Positions 13,323 through 26,069 of a stretch of 64,000 bases of DNA are shown one piece after another. A program made the translations under genes and the position numbers. How positions within the stretch are numbered: the stretch's first letter is position 1; the number at the start of each line of letters is the position of its first letter. The notes beneath the pieces are model-generated. The model saw only the letters and a list, made by a program, of their open reading frames with translations, searched no databases and was not told where the DNA came from. The stretch comes from Wuchereria bancrofti (Eukaryota > Nematoda > Chromadorea > Rhabditida > Onchocercidae): assembly GCA_005281725.1 (NCBI GenBank), contig SSBO01000009.1, positions 11,265,460-11,329,459 on the forward strand, in the 5' to 3' direction.

Positions 13323-16246
13323 GTGCTTTAATTAAAAGTTTGGTCCCTTATTTCATGCTATGCCAGTGACAAAATTAATGTTGCATTTCACTTCATGTGT
13401 TAACAGAGAATGTTTTTGTCCTCATTCTAACCTAAAACTAACATTACGGAAAATAACTTTTAAAATTTGTATTGTAAGAAATCTTTATTCAAATTTTCAA
13501 ATTTTCATATTGTTTTCTAGAATAAAAAGTAGGGTGGGACTAGCTTAATTTGCAGCAGCAGTCATAGAAGTTACATTTGTTAATTTTTTAATTAGCGTTT
13601 ATGATCTGCGTACGATTGTAACTCTGTAATTGTAATTTTTCTGTCTTTAAGCTTTTGTTCAAGAGAATTCATCACGGTTTTTCCAGATCACGCTTTACTA
13701 CTGTGCTGCGGTTTATAGATCGCTCAACCTACTTACGTTTTGTTTACAAGAAAATGAATAAAATTTTCCTATCCAGAATGATTTTCTGGCTAACCAAGTT
13801 TTTGTGGATATCACTTTTTGTCTTCTTGCAACATGGTTTTTCCAGATTTGTCAATGTCAGAGTAGTGGCTATGTCAAATCACGGATGAGTGAAGCAGATG
13901 TTGAGAGTTCAATTTTTAAATAAACCTTGAAAGTCTATGAAATTAATTTAAGAATTTTTACATGTATACCGAAGTTCTCCAATGAGTAATTATGAAGAAA
14001 ATTTTTTAAATTCTTGCTAGTTTTTTCTTTTTTTTTTTCGAGAATGACGAATAAAATCTTTTCTCATTTTTCATTTACTAATTTGATTACGTGTTAACAT
14101 ATTTATTAATTGTGTCTGTTTTTTTTTTTCTAATAGCGCTATTTGTTTTTTATCTTTTCAATTTGTTTGCAGTGTGTGGTTTGTTTATTTTTCCTCTCAT
14201 TGTTTCAATTAAAATTAACTTTGCTGATAAAAAATTTTTATCTACTTCTAGTGATTTAAACATTATCTGCCAACAGCAATAATATGCAAAAAGAAAAGAA
14301 AGCTAAGAAAAAGAAAATCATGCATGCATGTTTTGAATGATTGGATCTGATAATTCTCGGCAGCTTTATCAACATTCTTCAAATCAAAAAAAAATATATA
14401 GAAATAATTTTCCCATCCTGCTAAGCAATTCATATGTTTTCATTGCATTTTGTAACTTTTTTGAGTGAATCAATTTCGTTGGTTTTTTGCATTTTTTGAT
14501 CCGAAATGGTATGATCCTTTTTTTTTTTCTCTTATAAGTAAATATAAGAAATAAGTGAATGCATTTATGAATGAATTTATGTAATCGATGACAATTATTA
14601 AAATCTATTTATTGTCAGTTATTAAAAGAGCGCTAGAATGAAAATGTCAAATTGTTTGTTAGAAATTACTCGAGAAAAAAAAAAACTATAATTTAAACAG
14701 TGTAGTGGAAATGTATCTGATTTAAATGTTTAAAATGATAGTTCCTTGATCATGGAATTAGATAATTTCTAAATTCTCCAATTTTATCCATAGCTTCTTA
14801 TCAATAATGCAACTTTTCTTTCTTTTTAGAATTAGGAATTTATTTATTTAACTCTTAAATAAAATAACAAATATGCAATTTTGTTTTCTTTTTTTGTAGG
14901 CATCAGGTGTAAAAGTAGATGCAAGTTGTAAAAAAGCTTATGATGAATTACATCAGAAGCATCAACATTCATACATAATATTTCGAATTTCGGATGATGA
15001 TACAACAATTATTGTTGATAAAATTGGTAATAAGAATGCACCGTATTCTGAATTCGTTGAGGTTAGCTGCATTTTGCCACAAATTATTGTTAATAAACAT
15101 TTTTCATAAATTGTTATTAAAAAAAAAAAAATAAAAATAAAATTTTCCACAATAATTAAGCTTAAGAGTTTTACATTTTCTGAATTATTTTTGAATAACT
15201 TTCTAAACTGCACATATTGTAAATGTAAAATTTCGTTATCTTTCCACTACTTGTAGTGAAATTCTTGCAGCATTTTCAGTGTTTAGAAAATTCAAACAAA
15301 AAAAAAAAAAAAGAAAAAAGAAAGAAATTTATCAAACAGTAGTTTATATTTAAGCACTGCAATCCTTTAACTTTTTTTTTTCGTTTTTTACATCCCGCAT
15401 TTGCATTTCTTTTACCTGTTTCTGGCACTTATTTATGCTAGACGATTTACCAATTAATCAGTTTAAATTTCAGGAAATTCGGAAGAGTGTAGGTGATGGT
15501 AAGGAATGTCGTTATGCTGCAGTGGACGTTGAAGTACAGGTACAACGGCAAGGTACAGATGCTGCATCTCGACTTACTAAAGTTGTTTTTGTGCAATAGT
15601 AAGTTACTGTCATTTGTCGCAATATTTACCTGAAATAAAAAAATAAATGATGATAAATATTCTTTAATTATTTTTAATCCCTATTTTATGAATGGACATT
15701 TGAATATCGTATTTTTTGCTTTTAATTTTGCTGAAGGAAAAAGAGCCAAAAACGAAATGACTTATTTATTTAAAAAAAAAAAAAAAAAAGCCATCCTGAT
15801 GGGAAAAAATTTGTTAAAAACAGAAACTTGGAACAATTGTTTGATTTATTTTGGTGAAGACGATACAAAGTTAAATTTGTTACGCTTTTACATCGACACT
15901 GTTAGTAGCATTAATCGTTAGATGTTTAAAAATTTATGAATTTATTTTTGATCTTTTACTATTCTAATATTTGATTAGATGTTAACAATTGTCAAATTTA
16001 CATAAGAAGGAAAAATTTCATATAGTTTTGTTATTTTTTATAGTTTGTTAAATCTTTGAATGTGTCTTTTTTTGTAGCTGTCCAGATGAAGCACCGGTAC
16101 GTAGACGTATGTTATATGCATCTTCGGTTCGTGCTTTAAAAGCTACATTGGGTTTGGAGAGTTTAATGCAAGTACAAGCAAGTGATATCTCAGATATCGA
16201 TGAAAAAGCAATCAAGCATGAATTGATGAGTCATCAACGTACTTAA
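9899..16246 (+). CDS. unc-60: ADF/cofilin, UNC-60B-type isoform
   Basis: The isoform-specific exons are 14900-15061, 15474-15598 and 16078-16246 (TAA). With a shared ATG exon (candidate 9899-9901) the product is 152 residues, equal to C. elegans UNC-60B. It starts ASGVKVDASCKKAYDEL and contains KECRYAAVDVEVQVQRQG, then CPDEAPVRRRMLYASSVRAL and the LESLMQVQASDISDID tail. This is a complete ADF-H fold with no loss. In C. elegans UNC-60B is the muscle isoform that organises sarcomeric actin. Its first coding exon has phase 0 and no own ATG near its acceptor, so it must splice to an upstream Met exon. Because the UNC-60A exons 11834-13322 lie between, the arrangement requires alternative splicing and alternative polyadenylation from one promoter. 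An AATAAA begins at 16247, immediately after the stop. Confidence 0.88.
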
Positions 16247-18716
16247 ATAAAATATCAGTAAAATAAAATACTCAACAAATTTGTGCCACTTGTTGATGTA
16301 TACGTTGCTATCATAAGTTAATATTAATTTTTCTTTTGTTTATCTTTCTTCAATTTTATTACAGTGATCGGTTAAACAATAATTCAGTTTCATGCAAATT
16401 TTAGTTTTAATTTTTTTCTTCAAATAATTTATTACTTTATCAAACAATTGCATAGATAAAGATGTTTTTTTTTTCTCTTTTTTTTCATTTTACTACAAAT
16501 TGCCAAATGATGTATGTTTTTCTTTTTTTTTTTCTTTTTTTTTTCTCCTTTGCAAAATATCAGAAGAATAAAGGAATTTTTAAAGTTTCTCTTTTTAGCT
16601 GCAAAAACACATTCATCAATGTTAAAATTGAGATAAATGCATGCATTCCTGTTTTTTTTTTCTTTATGCTTTTTTAGAAAGTTTTGCAGGGTTTTCTTTT
16701 CTTTCCTTTTTTTTTTTTTTTTGTGAAACACTGTAAGATTTCTAGAAGATGGGAAGATAGAAGAAAAGGGAAAGAATTATTTTTGAAAATAATTGTTCAA
16801 TCTATTTTGTGATTAGAACAGAACAGTATTTGTTGTGGAAGCAAAATTTTGTCGTGCAGGATTTGATAATTTAATTTATTATTTTGAGAGAGGTTGGTTG
16901 ATCGTTGGATGTAGATGTAAATATGTGGGGTAACAGAGGAATATAATAATTCCTTTAGTAGTACAATAACTTGATAGAGAACAATTGAAATTGAACTCTC
17001 CTCGTTCTTGGTAAAAAACACACAATGCTCCTTTCAACAAAGGTGATCTCCTTATATAACAAGTAATATGCGTAAACAAAGTATATAATTTACAATATGA
17101 GGTTGACCTACCGAAAGAGTAATCGATCTAACAAAGAGCTGTTGACCTGGTTTACAAGTAAATCTATTCACTAGTTGACAAACCGCAAAGGACATCAGTT
17201 AAGCAAAAGTTGTTAACCTCATAGATTCAAACAAGGATAATTTGGCGACGCATCAGTGAGGTCAACTAAATGAGGAGCTAATACCGTGTAAACAATATAT
17301 AAAAGATTTACAGGTTAAACATAAGGTTGGAAACAAAGAGTGCAAAGTATAAACATTATTTGCAAAGATTTCATAGAACATACTTCTTATTCATATTCAC
17401 AACTCTCATATAATATTTTAGAGTTTTGTGATATTAAAATCTGCGACAGTATTAGAGAAAATTGGAGAATGCAATTTTCAGATAGTAGTCTCTAGAAGAT
17501 AATTAGATAAAATTTTCATTTTCTATTGTCGTTTTCCGATTGTGGAAATAAACTTTACTCTTCGTTTTGTCAGATGTATTACTAATTAGTCTGGCAAAAA
17601 AATGTCACCTCTCTTAGTTGATATGTTAAACATCAATGTGCTATAAATTCACTAAATTATTCATTCACCTTAAACCAACAATTGCTGAACAAAATTATCA
17701 TCATCATTATTAGCAAAATTGTCATCATTATTATTAGCAAAATTATCATCATCATTAGCAAAATTATCACCATCATCAGCAAAATTACCATCGTTATCGT
17801 CATGATTATCATCAGTTTTGCAGTTGTCACTCTCTTTTCACCCTAGATAGATGCATAATCAATTGTTTATTTCGCATCATTCCTTCATAATTGTGTATCT
17901 TTTCAAATTGATCAGCGATTTTTACTTTTTGCTTGCATCGATCGATCGATCGATTGATAAGTAAGAGTTAATCTGAAAAGTTGTAAATTCCTTAGTTGCA
18001 AAAAAAAAAGTAATATGAGATAAGATGGATTTTATTTCAGTTAATTTTGAATGTTCTCATTGTTGATTGTTGTGTTAAAAGCAATGAAAATTCATTCTTG
18101 AACTTTGAGAATTTCGAAAAAAAGAATTATTCCATATTTTCAGAAGAAGGAATTATTCCAATTATTCATACATTTAATAATGGATCAAAAAGAATTGATG
18201 ATATATTATTCGATGAGAATTTTCAAATTCAAATCATTTTAACCACCTGCTCATTGAAATTTATGCTGGACTGATTACATCAATTGCATAATGTATTACA
18301 GAACAATGAATGAATCATAATATATGGTAAATATCAAAGTATTTTAATATTACAAATCTCTTCTTATATTCAAATTTTAGTTAATACTTACTGCTATTTA
18401 CTTACCAACTAAAACTATCACTTATTTTAGCTATTAAAAACTTAGTAATAATAATAATTGCTGACATTAAACTGAGATAGAAAATGAAATTTAAAGATCA
18501 CATTAAAGAATTGATTAGTTAAGAAGTTGTCTAGCGAAATAAACGTTCAAACAAATATTAATTAGCCTCAATCTTTATTCAACTTAGAACTTCATGCTGT
18601 TATTCATATATCAAAATATCAATTAAGAACTTTCTTTCTTTTTTCTTTTTCTTCCTATCTCATTAAATTGATATATTTCTTTCTTTAACTGTAAATAAAT
18701 GATAATGCGCATTCAT
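16247..18716. other. intergenic interval with an in-frame repeat and one possible exon
   Basis: This holds the unc-60 3' end, several poly-T tracts, the ATC-type repeat at 17691-17790 (listed separately), a short ATCG run near 17938-17956, and an open frame on + from a TTTCAG acceptor at about 18040 to a stop at 18274. That frame encodes about 77 residues, including GSKRIDDILFDENFQ. It resembles no family I know and has no partner exon, so it is left as a weak candidate. Confidence 0.4.
17670..17837 (-). repeat. Asn/Asp-rich short tandem repeat, open on the minus strand
   Basis: Between 17691 and 17790, units of 21 to 24 bp read on the minus strand as Asn-Phe-Ala followed by Asn/Asp runs (for example NFANDDD). 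All length differences are multiples of three, and the frame stays open for about 55 codons (17670-17837). There is no ATG. It may be an exon of an unseen gene or simply trinucleotide expansion. Confidence 0.6.
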
Positions 18717-19888
18717 TCACGAAATTTGACCACAATTCTCAATGGTAATTGTCGCAGTGGTACGTCCTTTTTGTGCACCGTAACCTTCCAAAATACCGTA
18801 CGATTCTAAGCAATCGAACGTATCGAATCCATCTATCAATTTACCAAATGCCACATGATAATCGTCTAACCTACGATAAAACATTTCCAAAAAAAAAAAA
18901 AAAACGGATTATTTTAAAACTTATGTCTTAAAAAAATAAACTATTTGCTGCAATATTTAATTATACCGAAGGTAAAATAAGTATTAAAAGTAATTGATAA
19001 AGCTTTGATACATTGTAAATTGCCTTTTCAACATGACAAATCCTAGCGAAAATTGCAATTTCTGTAGATGAAATATAAAAATATTTGAAATCAACAAAAG
19101 TACGAAAGACTCACCATGGAGCTTCATCGAAAGTAATGAAGAATCTCGAACTAACAGTATTTGGCCATCCGTAATTATCCATCGATAGAATTCCACGACT
19201 GTCATGTTTTAGGATGAAATTTTCATCTTCAAAATATTTTTCACTAAAAATCGAACGTCCACCACTTCGCTCAGCATTATTTGTTTCAAAATCGCCGCTC
19301 TACATCAGAATTACATTCATTACAATTTTAACTTTTAGACGTGAAAAGTTTTTCGAATTTTAACATCTATTCCAAAAAGATTATTATTTTCCATCTTAGA
19401 TTGTTTCTGTGCACATCAAATTAAACTAATTATTTTAAATGAAGTGAATCATTTAAATCTCTTTCAATTAATAACTATCCTTTCAAAAAAAAAAAATCAA
19501 CTTACGCATGCACAAAATCCTGGAATAACACGATAGAAAATGCAACCTTTGTAGCCAAATCCTTTTTCACCTGTACAAAGTGCTCGAAAATTTTCACACG
19601 TTTTCGGACAGATATCATCTCTCAACTTGAAAAATAAATAAATAATTTATGTTAGAATTGCATTTAGTTTAATTTAAATGATTTGCTTGAAGAAGATGAA
19701 GAAGAAAGATGATTTTTCAAATTTTTCAATTCCTTCTCTCATAATTTTTAAAAAAAAAAAGAAGGAACTTTCTTTTGAGATCAAATTCTAGGTGATAGAA
19801 CTGATAGAACCTGAAAAGTAAGTCTTCCAATTGGTGCTCCATCAGCGGCTAAATCGAAGAATGTTCGAATTGTACCATTTGATGACAT
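18717..19888 (-). CDS. divergent cyclophilin (peptidyl-prolyl isomerase family)
   Basis: Four exons in transcription order are 19888-19811, 19625-19506, 19299-19115 and 18870-18717 (TGA). All phases match, giving 178 residues, a single cyclophilin domain with no signal peptide. Family landmarks are [14 protein letters not shown], the classic [24 protein letters not shown] with the catalytic Arg, [21 protein letters not shown] with the ligand-pocket Trp, and [12 protein letters not shown]. Cyclophilins isomerise Xaa-Pro bonds and bind cyclosporin. Here the segment that is FMCQGGDF in human CypA reads FCACSGDF, so the positions of Met61 and Gln63 are both Cys. The Ala101 position is Asp and Gln111 is Arg. 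This suggests altered or weak catalysis (inference). The neighbouring unidentified gene runs on the opposite strand about 0.9 kb away, an arrangement compatible with a shared promoter region. Confidence 0.9.
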
Positions 19889-20808
19889 AGTATACTATTC
19901 TTGCTGTCACACAGCAATGTGATACTTTTCTAATTTCCATATCCATTTATAGTAGACAAGTTTTTGTTACATTCTTTTCTATGATTGGGCCAATTTCAAC
20001 AGTATCCTTCATTCTGATAATTTTCTCTTTCCTTCCTTCCTTCCTTGTTATCTTTCATTTTTTTTTTCCTATCATCCAATTTCAAATGTAATGCCAATAA
20101 TGCAATTCAATCTAACAAAACATTATAGATTTCATTTCAATTCTTTCCCTAAACTTTGTTTACTTTGCAATATGAACCTTCTTCATTACATTCGATGTTA
20201 TCGTTTGTTCTACCGGAAAAAATATTCAATTGTGTATTTCTCGAAAATCGCCATCTTTCGCATTTTATTTACTTTCATAACCCATATTGCGCAAGATTTC
20301 TATGTGTAGTCGGTGATTTGACCCCTTAATGACCATTATGAAAGGTTTTCTACTCTTATGAATGGCGGCATATGGTTAATAGCAGAAAGTGAACAATGTC
20401 CAATTATTCATTTTACTTCTTTTTCTAAGGTAATCTAAGATTGAAGTAAGAAATACATGCGTTTCAGACGTTTTCTCTGTTGCATTTTTAATTTCTTGCG
20501 CAATTATCGCTTTTTGAACTTTGTCATAGCTAATTTAAAACAGATAAGTTTGAAAGCTTTCAAGGGTTGAAATATGTTGGAATGAATGACTGTTAACTGA
20601 TAACTGATTATTTATTTATATATTTTGAATTCTTTCAGCTTGACAGCTATTCTAACAGTCAAAGGTCAAGTCCTTTATTGTCAGAATACTGTTCAGCTAT
20701 TTCATTCCAATTCTATTTTCTGTGTCAAATCGAGAAATGCATTTTAATTGAATGATTAGAAATAAAAAAAAAATGGGAAAAAATTTGGACTAATTGATTG
20801 AGGAAGAG
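19889..20808. other. divergent intergenic region between cyclophilin and unknown gene
   Basis: AT-rich sequence with short pyrimidine runs (CCTT repeats near 20031-20045). No exon or RNA gene was recognised. It should contain promoters of the two divergent genes. Confidence 0.45.
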
Positions 20809-21635
20809 ATGAAGAGAGCTATAGAAAGAAAGCAATCTGATGAGAATTCAGAAGTAATCACTGAAAAAATAAAAGCTATTCGTAAATCACTAAGCAAAAT
20901 TGAACATACCAATTTGTCATCAAATTTGAAACGAAGACGAAGACGAGATAGTTTTCATGAAGTCAAGTTTGTTTTCTTTATTATTTTTTTCAAAATTTGT
21001 TAACCTTTAACGTGAACTGTATGAATGAATGATTACATAAAGCATGTTAATAATTTTTTAAGATGATAGCAATTTATTCATAAAATCTTGCATTTTTATT
21101 TAATTCAAATTACTTTCATTACATTTTACATATATATTACTTTAGTTCAAACAACAACAGATAGTGATAAATTTGATGATTGTATTTTTATGATTTCTCG
21201 TAATAATTTAAGGAAAAAAAAATGAATGTAATAATGCAATCACAAAATAATAATCGTAGTAATGCAAAATAGTTTATAAGAGTTTGTAAAATAAGTATGA
21301 AAAATGTAGCTAATTTCGATAACTTATGAACATCATTAAATTTCGCACATTATTGGTTTATTTCATTTCCATTTGTTTCTTTTCTTTTCTTCTTTGCATT
21401 TAAATTTTTTCAATTTAATAATTTTAAATTTAGCAATGTTAAATCTTTCATTTGATTTGAGCAGCAAATTAACAAATTATTTTGTATTTTAGAGCAAAAA
21501 TTCATGATATGTTGTGGAACACAGTATATCATCGTAATCATCGTTATGATGTTCGAGCTGCTGATCGAGAAGCTATTCAGGTGGAAAAACGAATTATGAA
21601 ATCTTATTTTAAAACTATTGCTACTCCCACTAATG

Positions 21636-21666
<31 letters not shown>

Positions 21667-22365
21667 CATTCACCCATATAATTTTAATGTAACAAAAGTT
21701 TCATCAAAGCAAAAAACAAATAAAACAAACATTTATTCAGTTAATTGATGATAATTATCAAAATTGTTTGTGTAATTTAGAATGTAAGAAATTTGTGATA
21801 ATAACATGCAGATTTCCTATTTCGTCATTGTTTTAGATTTAATTAGTTAAAAAAACAACAACAAACTTCTGTCATAATCATATAATGCAATCATTTTCTC
21901 ATTTGCTTAATAGCATTTTCTTCTAATTCAAATATTGCTATATAATTTAAAATAAATAGTTTTAATTCAGATTTTGAGCAGTTTTTTTTGATCTAACCGA
22001 AGTAGAAATCTTATCAGTAAAAGTTGCCTTTACTGAAGAAATATGTATTTTGAACTTGTATATTTTTTATTTGTATTTTTTTTTTCATTTTGTAATTTTG
22101 ATATATTTCTCTGTTATTTCTTAATGTTATAATTATTTTATTTACATTTTCTGTTGTGATTTCTTTTTATGATTTCAAATATTATCTTATATATTATCAA
22201 TGTATTTTAACGAAATTAGAAATCATATTGAATTTGCAGCCGAGCAGCGCTTCACCACAAAATACTATCAATTTCCAATACAACTTTTTAAATCTGATTT
22301 CAAATTCATTAAATTCATTCAGGAAGAATCCTAAACAATTACGCATTTATCAAATAGAAATATGA
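20809..22365 (+). CDS. unidentified basic protein with two possible 3' ends
   Basis: Exon 1 (20809-20966) encodes a charged, helix-prone start (MKRAIERKQSDENSEVITEK) ending in an Arg cluster (KRRRRRDSFHE), a possible nuclear localisation signal. Exon 2 starts at 21493 in matching phase and encodes AKIHDMLWNTVYHRNHRYD. It may end at 21580 (CAG before GTGGAA) and splice in phase 0 to an acceptor at 22239, with a last exon 22240-22365 (begins PSSASPQNT, TGA stop). Alternatively it may read through to a stop near 21748, which would add a run of about ten Thr from an ACT microsatellite. I do not recognise the family. The exact ATG is uncertain, and upstream exons are possible. Confidence 0.45.
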
Positions 22366-22892
22366 AAAAAATAGTTTCGTGTAAGTAAAATACTAGTTCA
22401 GATTTCAAAAATAAACAGTTCTTCGGATTTGAAAAATAAACATTTCTTTAGCCAATATTTTAATCAAAAGTAGTTTTTTCTAGAAGAATTTCATCTCCCT
22501 TTCTGAATATAAAATTCAATTCTGTGATATTTAATCTTTAAAACTATGAACACATAATAGAGCAAAGCCAATTATAATAAGCAAAATATAATTTTATATT
22601 TATAATTAGTTTAATCATTTCCAGTTTTGCAGAAAATTTTTCTCATTTTTTTACTAACAAAAAGTTAATTAAAAGATAGTTACGAAAAAAATTAAATTAC
22701 ACTTTTCGCTCATTTATGAAATTTATGAACATACAAATGTTTAATGAAACAAAAAATAAACTTATAAAACTATCTTAAAGACTTATTTGGTCTTTTTAAA
22801 AAAAAAGATATTCATAAGTCATCTTTTCAGGATGTTATAGCCATGATTGAAACTTACATTTTCTGTTGTGATTTCTTTTTATGATTTCAAAT
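22142..22892. repeat. 39-bp direct repeat, copies about 0.7 kb apart
   Basis: Positions 22142-22180 and 22854-22892 are identical over 39 bases, with no similarity evident on either side. The first copy lies just before the last exon of the unknown gene. Confidence 0.9.
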
Positions 22893-23933
22893 CGATAAAA
22901 TAATCAGATCATTGTTCTACTCATAGAAAGAACAAGAACGTAAGAAGTCTAAAAGTAATAAAAATAGGTCATTTTTCTAATAACGCAGACCATTGTTATC
23001 AAATTCAATATTTTACTAACAGTTTCTCTGTTGAACTATGAATAGAAATTTGAAGAGAATGAAGAAAGGGTAAATGATAAATTTGCGCAGTCATTCTGCG
23101 CCCCACTTATAAATTCGATAAAATCCAATCATTGGATATGAAAGTAAATGTGAAACACTCTCACAAGTATTACCTATCCATTTGATGTCAACTGGAATTC
23201 ATTTCTGAGAACTTATTATTCAATAAAGAAGAGACAGTTAAATTTTTTTTTTTTTTAAATTTTAACATGTCTCGGACAACAGTGCACATTACTCTCATGT
23301 TTTTAGTTTATAAGAAAGACTCACGATTTCATAATGTCATGTGCTATCAAATCGTTCTGAAGAATTCACTTCAAACCATCTTTTACAATCAATAGATTAA
23401 CGATGCTATTTTCTTCGACTGTCGAGAATTCCCGGGATTTCATTTAACAAATGTCAGCTACTTTTTGACCTCCTGTATATGCATATATCATAGTATTACA
23501 CAAAATCTATCATAAGAGATCATAAAAACTGATAACACAGATTGGGATCATTTAACACTTTTCAAATCGAACTATCATCGCATGCAAGAAATTTAATCCT
23601 CTGCTAAGGTTAGGAATTTTTTATGTGCAGTGATGAAGTTTGTATGAAAAGAAACCGACAAAAGTTTATGATATGAGCAATAAAATAGGAGGAGAGATGA
23701 TTTACAATGTCCTCATTTGCAGCGTCATTTAGTGTTTGCATCTAAGATTGCGTAAAGCTTGAAATTGCCGTTCGGCAAAGATCCGGTAAGCAAATATTGT
23801 GAAAAGACGGAATTGTATTCTAACTATCTGATACTTCGTCATTTGAATTTATCCATTTTCCTAAATAATGTATTTGACTCAAATCAAAATTGTAAAAAGC
23901 GATTGTAGAAGTTATTATTCTAAAATGGTGGGT
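22366..23933. other. intergenic region upstream of tRNA-Pro
   Basis: No exon was recognised on either strand. It contains the second 39-bp repeat copy (22854-22892) and poly-T/poly-A tracts. Confidence 0.45.
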
Positions 23934-24005
23934 GGGCTGAGCCGGTGATCGAAACCGGGACCTCTCGCACCCAAAGCGAGAATCATACCACTAGACCACT
24001 CAGCC
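23934..24005 (-). tRNA. tRNA-Pro (anticodon TGG)
   Basis: The minus strand reads GGCTGAG at the 5' end and CTCAGCC at the 3' end, a perfect 7-bp acceptor stem, plus a discriminator C. The D arm region is GTGGTCTAGTGGTATGAT. The anticodon arm has a CTCGC/GCGAG stem with loop TTTGGGT, giving anticodon TGG. The T arm CCGGT/ACCGG encloses TTCGATC and gives a good box B. There is no intron. The length and all stems fit a functional cytosolic gene. Confidence 0.96.
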
Positions 24006-26069
24006 GCGGTAGACGGTCCTAAATAAGAGATTGAAGTTTTGAGCAATTGAGAGTGAATTTGATCTTTGATTTCTATAATTTGAAATGTGTTGGAAGCTTT
24101 ATGGCTTCTTTATAATAAAGGCTATCTATAGAGCTAAGATTAAAATGATGAATTACTCGTAGGTTAATGAAATAGCTGTGGAATAGATGGGAAAGGATAA
24201 ATTTAACTAAGCATGAAAAAAAAATTAAATTTAATTGAGATCTAAATGTTACATGCAAATCTTTGATGTTTGACCCTGCAAAGAATATTTCTTTTCATTA
24301 CATGCATTCTCTCTTCCTCTCATTATCATTCAACTTTCTTCATTTGGTATTCAGGCATATTTATTCATTGCTAATTGTTCCTTATATTTCTTACAAAATT
24401 TTAAACGAAACATTTAATTAGCTACTGAAAAAGATCGATCGAATTAAGAGAAGTAAACTTGAATGAGACTAAATCGAAAAATGTAGTAATTGAATAAATC
24501 ATATACACATATTCAACTAAAATAAATTCATTTTTTCAAACAAAAATACTTTTTTTTTTTAAAAATTTTAGCAATCATAAGCATTAGTAGGTACCGTAAT
24601 TTTTGCTAATTACCATTCTTGCTTTCATCAGGTAGCAGAAATGACGAGAAAGACAGGTAGGAAAGGTGAAATAGTAAAATTTGATAATAAATCTAAATTT
24701 GAATTGAATCTATTTGATGTGACATAAGTAGCATAAGTAAATTTAATGGTTATATGCGCTTTTTATCAAAAAGATACGAGCAGTTATGATATTTCCATTA
24801 TTTATCAATAAGAATTGTTAAAATCATCGAAGTTAAATTTTTATGAGTGAAGAATTAGTTACATCAAAAATGTTCGTTCATTGCTAACTGCAATTGGAAA
24901 TTTGATGCGCAATTGACGAGAACTGAATTCGATTCTCGAATTACTTCCTATGATCTAAAGAGAAGAAAGTAATTTATCAGAAAGATGTAAAGATTACATC
25001 TAGCAAAAAAAAAACATTTTTGATTAGTTATTTTGTTACAAACTTTTTCACAGCAAATTTTGTTTAGTGGCATCTGAGCAAATTGCAATGGGAATAAAAT
25101 GGCTTAGGTTAATTTATTGTTGTTAAAATTCAAAAATGGTAAAATGATTGAATTGCAAAAAAAATCATGCAAAAAATCATGCAAAAATGCAAAAAAAGAT
25201 TCATGCAAAAAAATTAGCCTAACTGAAAGTAATAATTAGCATTTAAATGGTTCCTTGGTTATGCATAATAATACAATTAAGTTTAGATTTTTTTTTTGTA
25301 ATCATTATTTTGGGATTAATTAGAAATCTAACTTCTGGATATGCTCGAATTTTTTTTTTTTGTCATAACATATTTCACTTTTTTATGAAACTAAAAGATT
25401 GCCATTTTAAATACATACATATTCTTTTTATATTATATTTGATTAAATATTTGATTGCTAAAAATTAATTCAGTTTAATTTTACATAATTGTCAAAAGCT
25501 ATCCCAATTAGTCAAGAATTATGTTTGAGGTTTTTTTTTTTCATGTTGAAATCTTTGGATGAGATAAGAAATGAGAATTGAATTTTAGATGGGTACAAAT
25601 TGTTGCAGTTTTACTAAAGAAGATATTACGTAAGATATATAATTTAAAAAAAAAAAAAAAACATTGTTAGTAAAAGAAAAAAATTTCATAACAAATGAAA
25701 CATTCATTCATGGTTGATGAAATTTTCAATTTTATCGGAAGCACTTCTTCAAAGTTTGCTCAGGCGTCACCTGTTCATCTAACTGACCTTCACTTCCCGC
25801 CTGTTCATTATCACAGTTGCTTGCTTCCCTTTATTATCATTTCAAACTACCTAAACTTTATTGCAATCAATTTACTCTCATTTTCATATATACATATTTC
25901 TCATACAACATGAATTATTCACTAATCACTGATAACAATTTAATATAAATTATGCAAATTGTTAAGTTGCACTAATTTTAAATAATTAACATTTTATCAT
26001 TTAATACTTTAACAATAACAATAATAATTTAACAATAAACAATAATTTCTTCTATCTTCTAGCAATACT
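24006..26069. other. gene-poor interval
   Basis: No gene was recognised. It has A-rich direct repeats around 25160-25212 (ATCATGCAAAAA-type units) and several homopolymer tracts. The last bases (TCTTCTAG ending at 26062) form an acceptor-like site 7 bases before the ATG of the next gene. Confidence 0.45.

Noticed and set aside
16432..16731. 99-codon Lys-rich minus-strand frame and its plus-strand Phe-rich counterpart
   Set aside because: Produced by poly-T/poly-A tracts in the unc-60 3' flank; no exon features.
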